Assembly (NCBI RefSeq): GCF_025961575.1
Contig: NZ_JAOQNX010000022.1
Location: 26,143-90,142, forward strand
Direction: 5' to 3'
From: Rhodoblastus acidophilus
GTDB taxonomy: Bacteria > Pseudomonadota > Alphaproteobacteria > Rhizobiales > Beijerinckiaceae
DNA length: 64,000 bases
In this document: in pieces, positions 8,899-18,305 of the stretch
How positions within the stretch are numbered: the first letter of the stretch is position 1
Layout of the letters: each line of letters opens with the position of its first letter
Position numbers and translations under genes: made by a program
The notes under the pieces: model-generated
Told to the model about the DNA's origin: nothing
Database searches by the model: none
Seen by the model: the letters and a program-made list of their open reading frames with translations, nothing else

Positions 8899-10289
8899 GC
8901 AGGGGCGAAGCCTCGCGCCAGAGTTTGAAATGGGATCGCGTCATGGTCGCCAAGCGCTTGCAGAACAGTTCCGATTGGTTCCTGGCCCTGGGCGTCCTGC
9001 TGGCTTTGTTGACTCAGTTGCGCTCGAATGCGTCCATCCTTGGACCCGGTGAAATCTTCCTCGCCTGCTGGCTCTGCGTTCAGGCGTTCCAAGCGCTTGC
9101 CGGCATGCCTGCGGCGCAGGGTTTGGCGCCCGTGGCGATCTTTTGGGGGCTGTTCGCCTTCGCGCTGTGCCTTGGACTGATCCACAGCATTGTCTCCGGC
9201 GTTCCGCTGGATTCCTCGCTGGTGATTCACGATGTTTTCGCGGACCTGCTGCTTGTCGCGCTTTGCGTCCTGCTTGCGCCCGTGGTCGCGGACCAACGTC
9301 GCCTGAGCCGGCTGTACCTGAGAATCATGACGGCCGGCGTCGCGATGCTCGCGCTGCAACTCGCCAATGCCGCTGGCGTGTTCGCCCTTGGCGGCGTCGA
9401 CCCCTGGTATTGGGAGCGTCTGCGCGGCTGGACCGCAAACCCCAACCAATTCGCGCTGCTGTGCCTGTTGATCGGCTTTCTCGCGCTGCATGTCGCCGAG
9501 CGCGGATCGCGCGCCGGAGCTTTCGCGGGCTGGGCCTGCGGCCTGCTGACCCTCGCCTCGGGTTTGCTCGGCATGAGCAACGCCTATGTGCTTGTGGTGA
9601 TGCTCGGCCTGGGCGTGCTGTTCGCCGCGAAGGTCCTGCGCTGGATGGCGCGCGAGGAAAGGCGCGGTTTCCCGGCGGCGTGGCTGGGCGTCTCGCTCGC
9701 CGCCGCCCTGCTCTACACGGGCCTCCTGCTCGCGCCGCACGTGATGAGCGAGAGCGATCTCATCCGCTCCGCCGGGGGCATGGCCCGGGACACCTCAAAG
9801 GAACTCGAGGATTCCACGGTGCGCCTCATGCTTTGGCGTCAGGCGCTCAAGCGCGGCATGGAGTCCGGAATGATCGGCTACGGGCCGGGGCCGCATCTCG
9901 AAATTCCCGCCGTGGTTCTTCAGGGACGGCGCGCAGGGGATCTGCCCAAGAACATGATCACGCCGGAATTGGGGCTCGCCGCCAATTTCGAGGCGCACAA
10001 CACGGTCCTCGAACTTTTCGTGCAGGGCGGTTTGCTCGCCGCGGGCGGATTTCTTTGCATCGTCGGATTGGCGATCGTGCGCGCGTTCCGCGCCGGCTTC
10101 GACGCGCTCGCCGCGGGGCTCATCGCCATCAACGCTTTCGGCAGCTTCCATGTCATCTTCAGACATCCCTTCTTCTGGCTGCTGATGGTCGGGGCGCTGT
10201 CCGCGCGCAGCGCCTGCGCGACATCGCGGGCCAAGCCCCGCCCATTTGACGACTTTGCCTTGCTGAAGCCGATGAGGATCAATCAATGA
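8895..10289 (+). CDS. O-antigen polymerase/ligase-like membrane protein (Wzy/WaaL fold)
   Basis: A 464-residue polytopic membrane protein with about 10-12 hydrophobic helices and a large periplasmic loop near residues 290-370 (SESDLIRSAGGMARDTSKEL through the FEAHNTVLELFVQGG segment). This resembles the Wzy_C region, in which a conserved ...H-N...L...G motif follows the loop. It probably polymerises repeat units in the periplasm. I choose the ATG at 8895 because it overlaps the previous stop as ATGA; an in-frame ATG at 8874 and one at 8943 (MVAKRL) are alternatives. Its stop overlaps the Wzz-like gene as ATGA. Confidence 0.8.
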   Translation: MSRGEASRQSLKWDRVMVAKRLQNSSDWFLALGVLLALLTQLRSNASILGPGEIFLACWLCVQAFQALAGMPAAQGLAPVAIFWGLFAFALCLGLIHSIVSGVPLDSSLVIHDVFADLLLVALCVLLAPVVADQRRLSRLYLRIMTAGVAMLALQLANAAGVFALGGVDPWYWERLRGWTANPNQFALLCLLIGFLALHVAERGSRAGAFAGWACGLLTLASGLLGMSNAYVLVVMLGLGVLFAAKVLRWMAREERRGFPAAWLGVSLAAALLYTGLLLAPHVMSESDLIRSAGGMARDTSKELEDSTVRLMLWRQALKRGMESGMIGYGPGPHLEIPAVVLQGRRAGDLPKNMITPELGLAANFEAHNTVLELFVQGGLLAAGGFLCIVGLAIVRAFRAGFDALAAGLIAINAFGSFHVIFRHPFFWLLMVGALSARSACATSRAKPRPFDDFALLKPMRINQ

Positions 10290-11833
10290 CGGAGCAGACT
10301 GCTTACACGCGTTGGCTGGACCGGGCCGTGGCCTCCGCCGAAAGTTTTCCTCGCAGCGCGAGCGGCGGCGGCGTTCAAATGGGCCTGCGCCAGATTTTCT
10401 CGCTGGTGTTGCGTCGCAAGGGGCTGGCGGTCCTGATCGTCGCCGGCAGCGTCGGCCTCGCCACGGTGTCGTCGGTGTTCCTGATGCCGCGCTATACTGG
10501 AAAAGTGCTGCTGAGCGTCGGCGAAGGCGAGAATGGTCCGGCGGACCGCCGCAACGAGGACGCCATCGACACGCATCTGGTTCAGCTGGGCTCGCACGCC
10601 CACCTGGCGCAGGTCCTCGCCGCTCTCAGGAAAACGCCCGCCTATCATGACCGATACGCCGGCGTGAGCGACCTCGAGCGGCGCCTGAAGGTGATGCAGG
10701 AATCGCGCTCGCGCCTGATCTCGGTGAATTTCACCGCCAAGTCTCCCGAGGAGGCGGCCGACGTCGCCAATCTGACGGCTCAGCTTTACGTGGACAAGAT
10801 CCTGTCCGCGGACGACGCCTCCGGCAAAGCGATCGAGCGGCAGAAGGAGCGCGTGGAGGATCTGGAGAAGACCGTTCGCGACCTCAGGGCGCGCATCGAA
10901 AAGCCGGGCGTGGGGCCGACCGGCGCTCAGGACGCCCGTGAGGACGCCAGCCGCCTGGCGGAGTTGGAAGATACGCTGGAAAAAGAATCGACCCGCCTGA
11001 GCCTGATGCAAAGCCAGGTCGAGAACCGCAAGCAGAGCCTGCTGCTGTCGCCCCCGATCCAGATTTACGCGACGGCTGACAAGCCCGAACTTCCCAGCAC
11101 CACCCGACCCGCATTCATCATCCTCCCCGCCTTCCTGGCGTCGACCCTTTTCGCCATAGGTCTGAGCGTGCTGCTGGGCCGGCTGGATCGGAAGATTCGT
11201 TCGACGGACGATCTGCGAAACGCCTTCGGGCTTCCCGTGATTTGCGACGCGCCGTCGAGAGGCGCGCCGAGCGAGTTCGCCGCCGACCCGTCCTACGAGC
11301 GCGAGTTGCAGAACGCGGCCCTGAAACTGTTCTTGAGCACGTCGCCGGGCAACAAGCAGGTGGTTCTCGTGATCGCCGCGGGCGATGCGGAAGGTCCGAC
11401 CTTCGCCGCCGATCTCGCCGAAGCGGCGTCGCAGATCAGACCGGTCCTGGTCCTCAGCGCCGACGCCGCGCTCACGATGCATTCGGCGGACCCGGACCCG
11501 GGTCTCAAAGAGCGTCCTCAAATCGCTTTTCGCTCCCTGGCGCAAAGCCCGCAGCATCTGCTCGCAATGGCCGGTTCAGGCCCGCTCGCCGCCACCCTCA
11601 CCCGCCATCGCCAGCACCACGACCTGATCATCATCGCCGCGCCGCCGGCGACGGTTTCGCCCGCCGGCCGCATCCTCGCGTCGATGGTCGATGCGATCAT
11701 CGTTCCCGTTGAGCTCGAGTCCGTTAACTACGACGACGTCGCCGAGCTCATGCGCGATCTTGGCCAGGAGGGCGGTCTTTGGAACGAGGGGGCGCCGCGC
11801 CGTCGCGTCGCCTTCGCCGCGGTTCGCCCCTAG
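10286..11833 (+). CDS. Wzz/chain-length determinant protein with a degenerate BY-kinase-like domain
   Basis: A 515-residue inner-membrane polysaccharide co-polymerase. TM1 is at about residues 45-65 (GLAVLIVAGSVGLATVSSVFL), followed by a periplasmic region with helices and coiled coil (about 170-250). TM2 is at about 270-290 (PAFIILPAFLASTLFAIGLSVLL), preceded by a Pro-rich ELPSTTRP segment. The cytoplasmic C-terminal domain resembles bacterial tyrosine kinases in order (LFLSTSPGNKQVVLVIAAGDAEG, then HDLIIIAAPPA), but it has no Walker A Lys-Ser/Thr and no Tyr-rich tail. It is therefore probably a non-catalytic regulatory domain controlling chain length or export. Confidence 0.82.
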   Translation: MTEQTAYTRWLDRAVASAESFPRSASGGGVQMGLRQIFSLVLRRKGLAVLIVAGSVGLATVSSVFLMPRYTGKVLLSVGEGENGPADRRNEDAIDTHLVQLGSHAHLAQVLAALRKTPAYHDRYAGVSDLERRLKVMQESRSRLISVNFTAKSPEEAADVANLTAQLYVDKILSADDASGKAIERQKERVEDLEKTVRDLRARIEKPGVGPTGAQDAREDASRLAELEDTLEKESTRLSLMQSQVENRKQSLLLSPPIQIYATADKPELPSTTRPAFIILPAFLASTLFAIGLSVLLGRLDRKIRSTDDLRNAFGLPVICDAPSRGAPSEFAADPSYERELQNAALKLFLSTSPGNKQVVLVIAAGDAEGPTFAADLAEAASQIRPVLVLSADAALTMHSADPDPGLKERPQIAFRSLAQSPQHLLAMAGSGPLAATLTRHRQHHDLIIIAAPPATVSPAGRILASMVDAIIVPVELESVNYDDVAELMRDLGQEGGLWNEGAPRRRVAFAAVRP

Positions 11834-11873
11834 CCCGCCTTTGCAGCAATTCATCGAAAAGAGGAGCGACGCC

Positions 11874-13385
11874 ATGAGTCTCGCCGTCAGATTATCTCCC
11901 GTGCCGGAAGTTCTGCGACCGCCGGCCATTCTGGCGCGGCTTTTCGAGGCGTTCCGGCAGCAGGGCGTTGCTTACTGCTGTTGGAAGAATCCGCGCCGCC
12001 TGCCCGAAAGCTTCGCCGGACATTCGGACCTCGACCTGCTGATCGCCCGCACGGACCGCACGGCCGGGCTCCAGACGTTTGCAGCGTGCGGCTTCAAGCA
12101 CGCGCCGGACGCGTCCTGGAATGACGATCCTTGCGTGCTGAGTTTTTTTGGCTTCGACGAGTCCAGCGGCGCGTTGCTGCATGTCCACGCCCATTTTCGT
12201 CTGGTCGTCGGTCCGCCGCTTTTCAAGAATCATCGTATTCCCTGCGAAACAGCCTTCCTGTCTCGTGCGCTCATGCTTGAGAATCAGATCCGCGTGCTGT
12301 CGCCGGAGGACAGGGCGCTCCTCCTCATCATCCGGGCGCAGTGCGAATTGAGTTGGGCCGATCCGGTCGTCTGGCGACACGGGCGCCGGATCAGGCAGAA
12401 ATTTCGCGAGGAGTTTTGGGACGTCGCCGCCGACATCAGGCCCGAGCTCTTCCTGAGCGCCGCCACGCAAGTGTTCGGACCGGAACTTGCCCAGGACGTG
12501 CTCGCACTGGCCCATACGGCGAAGGCGCCCTTCGCTCCGTTCGGTCTGCGCACGCGGGTCCGAAGCGCGCTGGCGCCCTATCGCAAATGCGGCGGCTTCG
12601 AGGCGATGCTCACTCAGGGCTTCCGGGCGATCGACCTGGTGTTCGGGGTGCTCAATCGCAAGCTTTTGCAGACCCCACGCACATGGCGACGTCGCGCGCC
12701 CGGGGGAGGCGTCGTGATCGCTTTCGTCGGCGTGGACGGATCGGGCAAGAGCACCGCGGCGGCGACGGTGCGCCAGTGGCTGGGCGGCGAAATCGACGTG
12801 CTGCGCCAATATTTCGGAACGGGCGATGGCGCGCCATCGCTGGTGCTGGCGCCGTTCAAGCTGCTCGCCCGCGCCATTTCGCCCTTCATCAAAACCAAGC
12901 CGAAAGGCGCGTCGCACGGCACAATTTCGGATCGCGCGCCGGGCCCGCTCTACTCGGCGCTTTTCATGGTTTGGGCGCTCGCGGTCGCCTTGGACAAGCG
13001 ACAAAAGCTCAAGAGCGTCCAACGCGCGATTCGCCGGGGTTTTGTGGTCGTCACGGACCGCTATCCGCAAAACGAGGATCCGAAGTTCAACGACGGGCCG
13101 CTGTTGCCGCGTTTGCCGCTCGTTCCCGAATGGCTTCGTCGCTTCGAAGCGTCAGTCTACGAGCAAGCGCGCCGAACGCCGCCCGATCTTGTCGTCAAAT
13201 TGCTGGTCGGACCGGAAACGGTGATGCGCCGAGAGCCCGACATGAACGTCACCGTCATCAAGGAGCGGCTCGCATGTGTCGAAACCCTGCGGTTCCAGGG
13301 TGCGAGGCTCGTCGCCATCGACGCCAAGGCCTCGCTCGCTGAAGTCACCCTGGCGGTGAAGCGCGCCGTGTGGAGCATCATTTGA
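11874..13385 (+). CDS. Fused nucleotidyltransferase-like / thymidylate-kinase-like P-loop protein
   Basis: A 503-residue protein with two parts. Residues about 15-260 resemble uncharacterised nucleotidyltransferase-fold proteins: CCWKNPRRLPESFAGHSDLD, with a Ser-Asp-Leu-Asp-Leu-Leu acidic pair, and then HVHAHFRLVVG. Residues about 280-500 form a P-loop kinase domain with VIAFVGVDGSGKSTAAATV (Walker A), ISDRAPGPL, VVVTDRYPQNEDP (DRY/F lid-type motif as in thymidylate kinases) and PDLVVKLLV. The ATG at 11874 is preceded by AAGAGGAG. It lies in the polysaccharide operon, so modification of a glycan or a precursor by phosphate or nucleotidyl transfer is plausible but unproven. Confidence 0.7.
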   Translation: MSLAVRLSPVPEVLRPPAILARLFEAFRQQGVAYCCWKNPRRLPESFAGHSDLDLLIARTDRTAGLQTFAACGFKHAPDASWNDDPCVLSFFGFDESSGALLHVHAHFRLVVGPPLFKNHRIPCETAFLSRALMLENQIRVLSPEDRALLLIIRAQCELSWADPVVWRHGRRIRQKFREEFWDVAADIRPELFLSAATQVFGPELAQDVLALAHTAKAPFAPFGLRTRVRSALAPYRKCGGFEAMLTQGFRAIDLVFGVLNRKLLQTPRTWRRRAPGGGVVIAFVGVDGSGKSTAAATVRQWLGGEIDVLRQYFGTGDGAPSLVLAPFKLLARAISPFIKTKPKGASHGTISDRAPGPLYSALFMVWALAVALDKRQKLKSVQRAIRRGFVVVTDRYPQNEDPKFNDGPLLPRLPLVPEWLRRFEASVYEQARRTPPDLVVKLLVGPETVMRREPDMNVTVIKERLACVETLRFQGARLVAIDAKASLAEVTLAVKRAVWSII

Positions 13386-14143
13386 CGAGGCCTTTCGTGA
13401 TCGTCGAGTTCTTTGGACCGCCCGGGGCTGGCAAGACGACGCTTTCACTGGCGTTGGCCAAGAGCTTGAGCGAAGACAGCCGCAGGGCGGTCTTGCGCTT
13501 GAGCGCAAGGCCAGGCGAACAGGGAGGCTTCAACGAAACGCCCCACCCGTTCAACGCCGCGGCCTACCGGCTCATGAAGCCGATTGTCGAACTGATCCTC
13601 GGCGCGACCAAGCAACCGGGTCTCCTGGCGAACAACAGCATCGCCGCCGTCCTTTCGGCGGCGCTGCCGCCGGGGCACATCGTACGCTCCCTACGGATGC
13701 GGCAATATCTGGTGCGACTCTCGCGAAGCTGGACGCAGTCCATGAGGAGCGGAGATATCCATATTTTTGACCAGGGCTATGTCCAGGCGGTTGCGACCAT
13801 CATGATGGCGCAACCCAATCTTACCGACGCAAACCTCAGGGAATTGTTGAACGTGATTCCTGCGGCTGATCTTGCGATCGGAATCGAGGCGACGGCCTCC
13901 GAAATCGATGCGCGTCTGGATCGCCGCCGGCGCGCCATAGGGGGCGTCGGGCGTTTTTTCGAGGAACCGCCGGTTGGCGTCGAAAAGCAGAATGAGATCG
14001 CCGCGCGGATTGCGGAACACTTGCCGCGCTGCGGTCATCGGACGCTCTTGCTGCGGTCGGAGACTGGAGCGTTGGAAGAAAACGCGCAGACCGCCAAGCG
14101 GGCGATTCTCTCCTTGCCCGTCGCCGCGCGGGCTGCTGGATAG
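13370..14143 (+). CDS. P-loop NTPase/kinase-like protein of the polysaccharide operon
   Basis: A protein of about 250 residues with an N-terminal Walker A motif (FVIVEFFGPPGAGKTTLSLAL). A central HIFDQGYVQ segment resembles the DxGx magnesium/substrate site of nucleoside or shikimate-type kinases, and an Arg-rich lid lies near LDRRRRAIGG. The start is uncertain: GTG at 13370, TTG at 13382 (overlapping the previous stop as TTGA) and GTG at 13397 are all possible. It overlaps the fused kinase gene, so the two are probably co-translated. I do not recognise a named family; a sugar or lipid-linked kinase is a guess. Confidence 0.65.
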   Translation: MEHHLTRPFVIVEFFGPPGAGKTTLSLALAKSLSEDSRRAVLRLSARPGEQGGFNETPHPFNAAAYRLMKPIVELILGATKQPGLLANNSIAAVLSAALPPGHIVRSLRMRQYLVRLSRSWTQSMRSGDIHIFDQGYVQAVATIMMAQPNLTDANLRELLNVIPAADLAIGIEATASEIDARLDRRRRAIGGVGRFFEEPPVGVEKQNEIAARIAEHLPRCGHRTLLLRSETGALEENAQTAKRAILSLPVAARAAG

Positions 14144-14157
14144 GGAGAAGCAAGCCA

Positions 14158-15009
14158 ATGCTGGAGCACGGATGGAGGTTCATGGCCAAGGTTGTCGTCT
14201 TGAGCGCGACCGCGCTCCTGACTTCGGGATCGAGCCTGGCGCCTTATCAGCCAAGACCTTCGCTTCATTTCGCCTCCAACGGCAATTTCGATGAAGCCGG
14301 TCGTTTCGCGCCGAAGGACTTTGGTTTCAACATCGCCGATGTCGCCAGCGCCGAAATGCTGGATGCGCTGCCCGACGGCGTCTTCGGCATGATTTGGGCG
14401 GGTCGTTGCGAGGGACCCGATGCGCGGTTTCAGGAGACCGTGATGTCCGTCATTCAGCATCCCAAGCTCTTTGGTTTCTATCTCGCCGACGATCCCGATC
14501 CGTCGGGACGATGGCGCAAGACATGTCCGCCTGAAAACCTGAGGTCCGAGTCGGACTGGATTCACGCGCGGCGGCCCGACGCCTTGACCTTTGTCGCGCT
14601 CATGAACCTTGGCGACGAGGCCAAACCCCGGTTTCATCCGGAGCTTCGCCCGGAAAACACTCATGTCGATCTCTATGGAATATCGCCCTATCCGTGCCGA
14701 CGCGATTGGCCGGAATGCGATTTCACGATGATCGACCGGTTTGTCGACGCGGCGCTGGCAGCCGGGATTCCGAATTCCGCGATCGTGCCTGTCTACCAGA
14801 CGTTTGGGGGCGGGAGCTGGACGGCGAAGGGGGGAGGCTATCGGATGCCGAACGCCGCGGAATTGCGCGAGATGCTTGTGGCGTGGCGCCGGCGCGCGCC
14901 GAATCCGCGATTTGATTATGCCTATTCCTGGGGGACGCAGAAAGGCGACGTCGCGTTGAGCGTATCGAGTTCGCTGCGCGAGGTGTTCAAGCAGTTCAAC
15001 GGGAACTGA
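14158..15009 (+). CDS. Putative exported glycoside-hydrolase-like protein, function unknown
   Basis: A 283-residue protein that begins with a signal-peptide-like segment (FMAKVVVLSATALLTSGSSLA). The rest looks like a (beta/alpha)8-type domain: FGFYLADDPDP, ALMNLGDEAKP, VDLYGISPYPC, AIVPVYQTFGGGSW and FDYAYSWGTQ. These Asp/Tyr/Trp-containing strand ends resemble glycosidase-like TIM barrels, but I cannot assign catalytic residues or a family. It is the last gene of the polysaccharide operon, which suggests trimming or modifying the polymer in the periplasm (inference). Confidence 0.6.
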   Translation: MLEHGWRFMAKVVVLSATALLTSGSSLAPYQPRPSLHFASNGNFDEAGRFAPKDFGFNIADVASAEMLDALPDGVFGMIWAGRCEGPDARFQETVMSVIQHPKLFGFYLADDPDPSGRWRKTCPPENLRSESDWIHARRPDALTFVALMNLGDEAKPRFHPELRPENTHVDLYGISPYPCRRDWPECDFTMIDRFVDAALAAGIPNSAIVPVYQTFGGGSWTAKGGGYRMPNAAELREMLVAWRRRAPNPRFDYAYSWGTQKGDVALSVSSSLREVFKQFNGN

Positions 15010-15108
15010 ACGTTCAGGGCGTCAGGGCGCGTTGATCTGCATGGACGGACGTCGCCGGTTTGCGCCGCACGTGATCGCCTCGCGTGACCCCAAGGCGAGG
15101 GAATATCG

Positions 15109-16488
15109 TCAGCGCTCACGAAAGATTCGCAGGAGCTGATCGCTGAGCGGCTTGAAGAGATAGCTGAGCATGGTCCGGCTTTCGGTCACGAGCATGACCT
15201 CCACGGGCATGCCGGCGATGAGTTTCAGCCCGCCGAGGCGCTCGATGTCTTCGCGCGAGAGCGCAACCCGAACCAGGTAGAAGGTCCCGCCCTGAGCGTC
15301 GCGCTCCGCGTCGGGCGAGATGAAGGCGACGCGGCCCGAAATTTCGGGAGTGGTGCGCTGGTTGAAGGCGGGGAAGCGCGCCTGCGCCGTCTGGCCCAGA
15401 TGCGCCTGGTCGATGTCGCGCGGCGACAGTTTCGCCTCGACCAGAAGGTCGTCGTGTTCGGGCGTGATCTCCGCCAAAACCTCGCCCGGCGCCGCCACGC
15501 CGCCGAGCGTGTGCACGGCGAGTTGATGCACCACGCCCGAGGCTGGCGCGCGTATGTCGAGCCGCGTGAACAGGTCGCGCGCGGCGACGGCGCGCTCTGT
15601 CAATTCGGCTTCCCGGTCCTGGGATTCGCGCAGGTCTTTCATCACTTCGGCGCGAAAATCCTGATCGAGACGCGACGCCTGCAATCGGGCCTCATCGATC
15701 TTCCCCCGCGTCTCCGCCGCGTTCGAAACCAGTTGCCCCTGCACGCCGTCGAGTCTCGCCGTCTCGCGTTGCAGGGCGGTGAGGCGCGCAAGCGGAACGA
15801 GTTGCTTTTGGTAGAGTGTTGAGACGCCTTTAAGTTCGGTCTCGATCAGGGCCCGCTGCGCCGCCTGCGACTGCATCTGCGCATCGAGTCCGCGCAGCTC
15901 CTCTTCAAGCTGTCCGATTCGCCCGACCAGCAGGTCCTTCTGACCGACGCGCGCGGTTTTTCGTGCGGCGAACAGGTTTTTTTCCGCAGCGACGATGGCG
16001 GCGTCTGCGTCGGAGATCGACGCGGGCATATCCTGACCGTCGCGTTCGGCCAGCAGCCGCGCGATGCGCGCGCGCATGGCGTCGAGCTGGCCGACCACCA
16101 CCTGGAGATTCGCCTTGGCGGCGGTATCGTCGAGGCGAATGAGGGGCGCGCCCGTCTCGACCCTGTCGCCGTCATGAGCGTCGATCCGCGCGACGACGCC
16201 GCCGGTGGGATGTTGCACCTTCTTCACATGCGATTCCGAAACCAGCGCGCCCTGAAGGATGACGGCGCCCGACAGCGGCGCGAAGCCGCCCCAACCGCCG
16301 ACCAGCAGCGCGCCCGCCACGATGATCCGCAATCCCGCGCGCAACTCCTGATGGCAGGTGGCTTCGAGTTTGCGCGCAAGCTCGCCTCCGGTCGCGGCGG
16401 ATGTGATCGGGCGCTTGGGCTCCGCCGGCGGAGCCATCCGCCGGGCGGGCGTCGGAAGCACGGGCGGCAAGTGCGAAACGCGGTTCAT
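15109..16488 (-). CDS. HlyD-family type I secretion membrane-fusion protein
   Basis: A 459-residue periplasmic adaptor. One N-terminal membrane helix (AGLRIIVAGALLVGGWGGFAPL) is followed by a lipoyl/barrel segment (VQHPTGGVVARIDAHDGDRV), a long coiled-coil hairpin (about 110-310) and the C-terminal ITPEHDDLLVEAKLSPRDI and GMPVEVMLVTESRTMLSYL segments that mark HlyD/PrtE-type adaptors. The ATG at 16488 follows AGAGGAG and overlaps the ABC gene stop (ATGA). It should link the ABC exporter to an outer-membrane TolC-type channel, which is not in this window. Confidence 0.92.
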   Translation of the reverse strand: MNRVSHLPPVLPTPARRMAPPAEPKRPITSAATGGELARKLEATCHQELRAGLRIIVAGALLVGGWGGFAPLSGAVILQGALVSESHVKKVQHPTGGVVARIDAHDGDRVETGAPLIRLDDTAAKANLQVVVGQLDAMRARIARLLAERDGQDMPASISDADAAIVAAEKNLFAARKTARVGQKDLLVGRIGQLEEELRGLDAQMQSQAAQRALIETELKGVSTLYQKQLVPLARLTALQRETARLDGVQGQLVSNAAETRGKIDEARLQASRLDQDFRAEVMKDLRESQDREAELTERAVAARDLFTRLDIRAPASGVVHQLAVHTLGGVAAPGEVLAEITPEHDDLLVEAKLSPRDIDQAHLGQTAQARFPAFNQRTTPEISGRVAFISPDAERDAQGGTFYLVRVALSREDIERLGGLKLIAGMPVEVMLVTESRTMLSYLFKPLSDQLLRIFRER

Positions 16489-18221
16489 GCCGCTCCTCTT
16501 TGAGCCATGTCGGAAACCGCCCCTTGCGCCGCCGCGTGAGCGCGCGCCAAGGCGCCCAAGACCTGATCGCGCGGGCCGAAGGCCTGCATGCGTCCATCGA
16601 CCAGCACCATGGTCATGTCGAGCGCCTGCAACGCATTGGGGCGATGCGAGACGACCACCACAATGCAATTGCGCTTGCGCAGCGCGAGAATGGCGCCGGT
16701 CAGCGCGGCCTCGCCGGCGGCGTCGAGATTGGCGTTGGGCTCGTCGAGCACCACGAGGAAGGGCTCGCCGAAAATCGCCCGCGCCAGACCGATGCGCTGA
16801 CGCTGTCCCGCCGACAGGGACGCGCCGCCCTCGCCGATGCGTGTCGCGTAGCCCTGCGGCAGGCGCAAAATCATCTCATGCGCGCCCGCGACATTGGCCG
16901 CGTCGATGATCTGCTCAGGCGTCGCAGATTCGTCGAAGCGCGCAATGTTCTCCGCCACCGTGCCATCGAACAGGGCCACGTCCTGCGGAAGGTAGCCCAG
17001 GCTCCGGCCGAGGTCGTCGGGCGCCCATTGGTCGAGCGCGGCGCCGTCGAGCCGCACCGCCCCGCCGAGCGCGGGCCAAAGGCCGACAAGCGCCTTGGCG
17101 AGGGTCGATTTTCCGGAGGCGCTGGGGCCGAGCAGCGCCAGACCCATGCCGGCATGGAGCGAAAACGACACGCCGGAGACGGTGGCGCGCCCCGTTCCTG
17201 GCGGCCCGACCGCGAGGGCCTCCACCGCGAGTTCGCGCGTCGGCGCGGGCAGGCGCAGGGCCGAAGTCACGCTCGTCGTCGCGCGCAAAATGTCGCGCAG
17301 ACGACTCACCGCCTGACGCGCGGCGACCATCTGCCGCCAGGTTCCCAACGCCACCTCGACAGGCGCCAGCGCCCGGCCCATCATGATCGATGAGGCGATC
17401 ATGACGCCGCCCGACGCCTGCTCATTGACGACGAGAAAGGCGCCGACGCCGAGCATGGCCGATTGCAATACGAAGCGCAGCATTTTGGCGACGGCGCCGA
17501 GATTGGCCTGCACGTCCATGGCGCGCAGATTTTCCTCGAGAAAATGCTCGTTGATCGCGGACCAGCGGGCGGTGAGGCGGCGCGTCATGCCGAGCGCGCG
17601 GATCGCCTCGGCGTTGACGCGCGTGGCGTCGGCGAGCACCTGTCTTTGCGCGGCGCGCTCGGTGGCGGCCAGCGCCGGCGCGCGGCTCTGGCGCTCGGTG
17701 ATCAGGGTCATGGCGACGAGAACGGCGCCGCCAAGCAGCGCGACGGCGCCGATGACGGGATGGAACACGAACAGGGCTATCAGGAAAATCGGCGTCCACG
17801 GCATGTCGAGAAAGGCGGTCGGCCCCATGCCGGCGAGAAAGGCGCGGATCTGGTCGAGATCGCGCAGCGGTTGTTGGGCGACGATGGGACGGACGCCCCG
17901 GAGCGGCAACGAGGCCAGCGCGCGATGGATCGGCTCCTGCAAGGACACGTCAAACAACGCGGCGGAGCGCGCCAGCATGCGCGCGCGCAGCGCGTCGAAA
18001 TAGGCCTGCGCGAGATAGGCGGCGAGCGCCAGCCCGGACAGGCCGAGCAGAGTTCCGACGCTGCGGCTCGGAATCACGCGGTCATAGACCTGCAACATGT
18101 AGATCGAGCCGGAAAGCATGAGCAGGTTGACGACGCCGCTGAACAGCGCGACGCCGCCGAACCGCTGGACGCTGGCGCGCAAGCCGGCGCCGACAGGGTC
18201 TTCCGCTTCGGTTTCGCTCAT
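16485..18221 (-). CDS. Type I secretion ABC transporter, PrtD family
   Basis: A 578-residue fused membrane/ATPase exporter. The membrane domain (about 20-310) begins FSGVVNLLMLSGSIYMLQVYDRVIPSRS, typical of PrtD/HasD. The ATPase domain contains Walker A GPSASGKST, signature LSAGQRQRIGLARA, Walker B FLVVLDEPNANLD and the switch His in VVVVSHR. It has no N-terminal peptidase C39 or CLD domain, so the cargo should carry an uncleaved C-terminal signal. It forms a unit with the HlyD gene and lies 84 bases after the large Gly/Ala-rich protein gene, the likely cargo. Confidence 0.93.
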   Translation of the reverse strand: MSETEAEDPVGAGLRASVQRFGGVALFSGVVNLLMLSGSIYMLQVYDRVIPSRSVGTLLGLSGLALAAYLAQAYFDALRARMLARSAALFDVSLQEPIHRALASLPLRGVRPIVAQQPLRDLDQIRAFLAGMGPTAFLDMPWTPIFLIALFVFHPVIGAVALLGGAVLVAMTLITERQSRAPALAATERAAQRQVLADATRVNAEAIRALGMTRRLTARWSAINEHFLEENLRAMDVQANLGAVAKMLRFVLQSAMLGVGAFLVVNEQASGGVMIASSIMMGRALAPVEVALGTWRQMVAARQAVSRLRDILRATTSVTSALRLPAPTRELAVEALAVGPPGTGRATVSGVSFSLHAGMGLALLGPSASGKSTLAKALVGLWPALGGAVRLDGAALDQWAPDDLGRSLGYLPQDVALFDGTVAENIARFDESATPEQIIDAANVAGAHEMILRLPQGYATRIGEGGASLSAGQRQRIGLARAIFGEPFLVVLDEPNANLDAAGEAALTGAILALRKRNCIVVVVSHRPNALQALDMTMVLVDGRMQAFGPRDQVLGALARAHAAAQGAVSDMAQRGAA

Positions 18222-18305
18222 TGCGGCCTATTGCGTTGATGTGGGTTCATGGGGGCGAGCGCCGCGTCCCGAAGGCCGCGGCGCGAGGTCGCATTTTGCA
18301 GGCGA

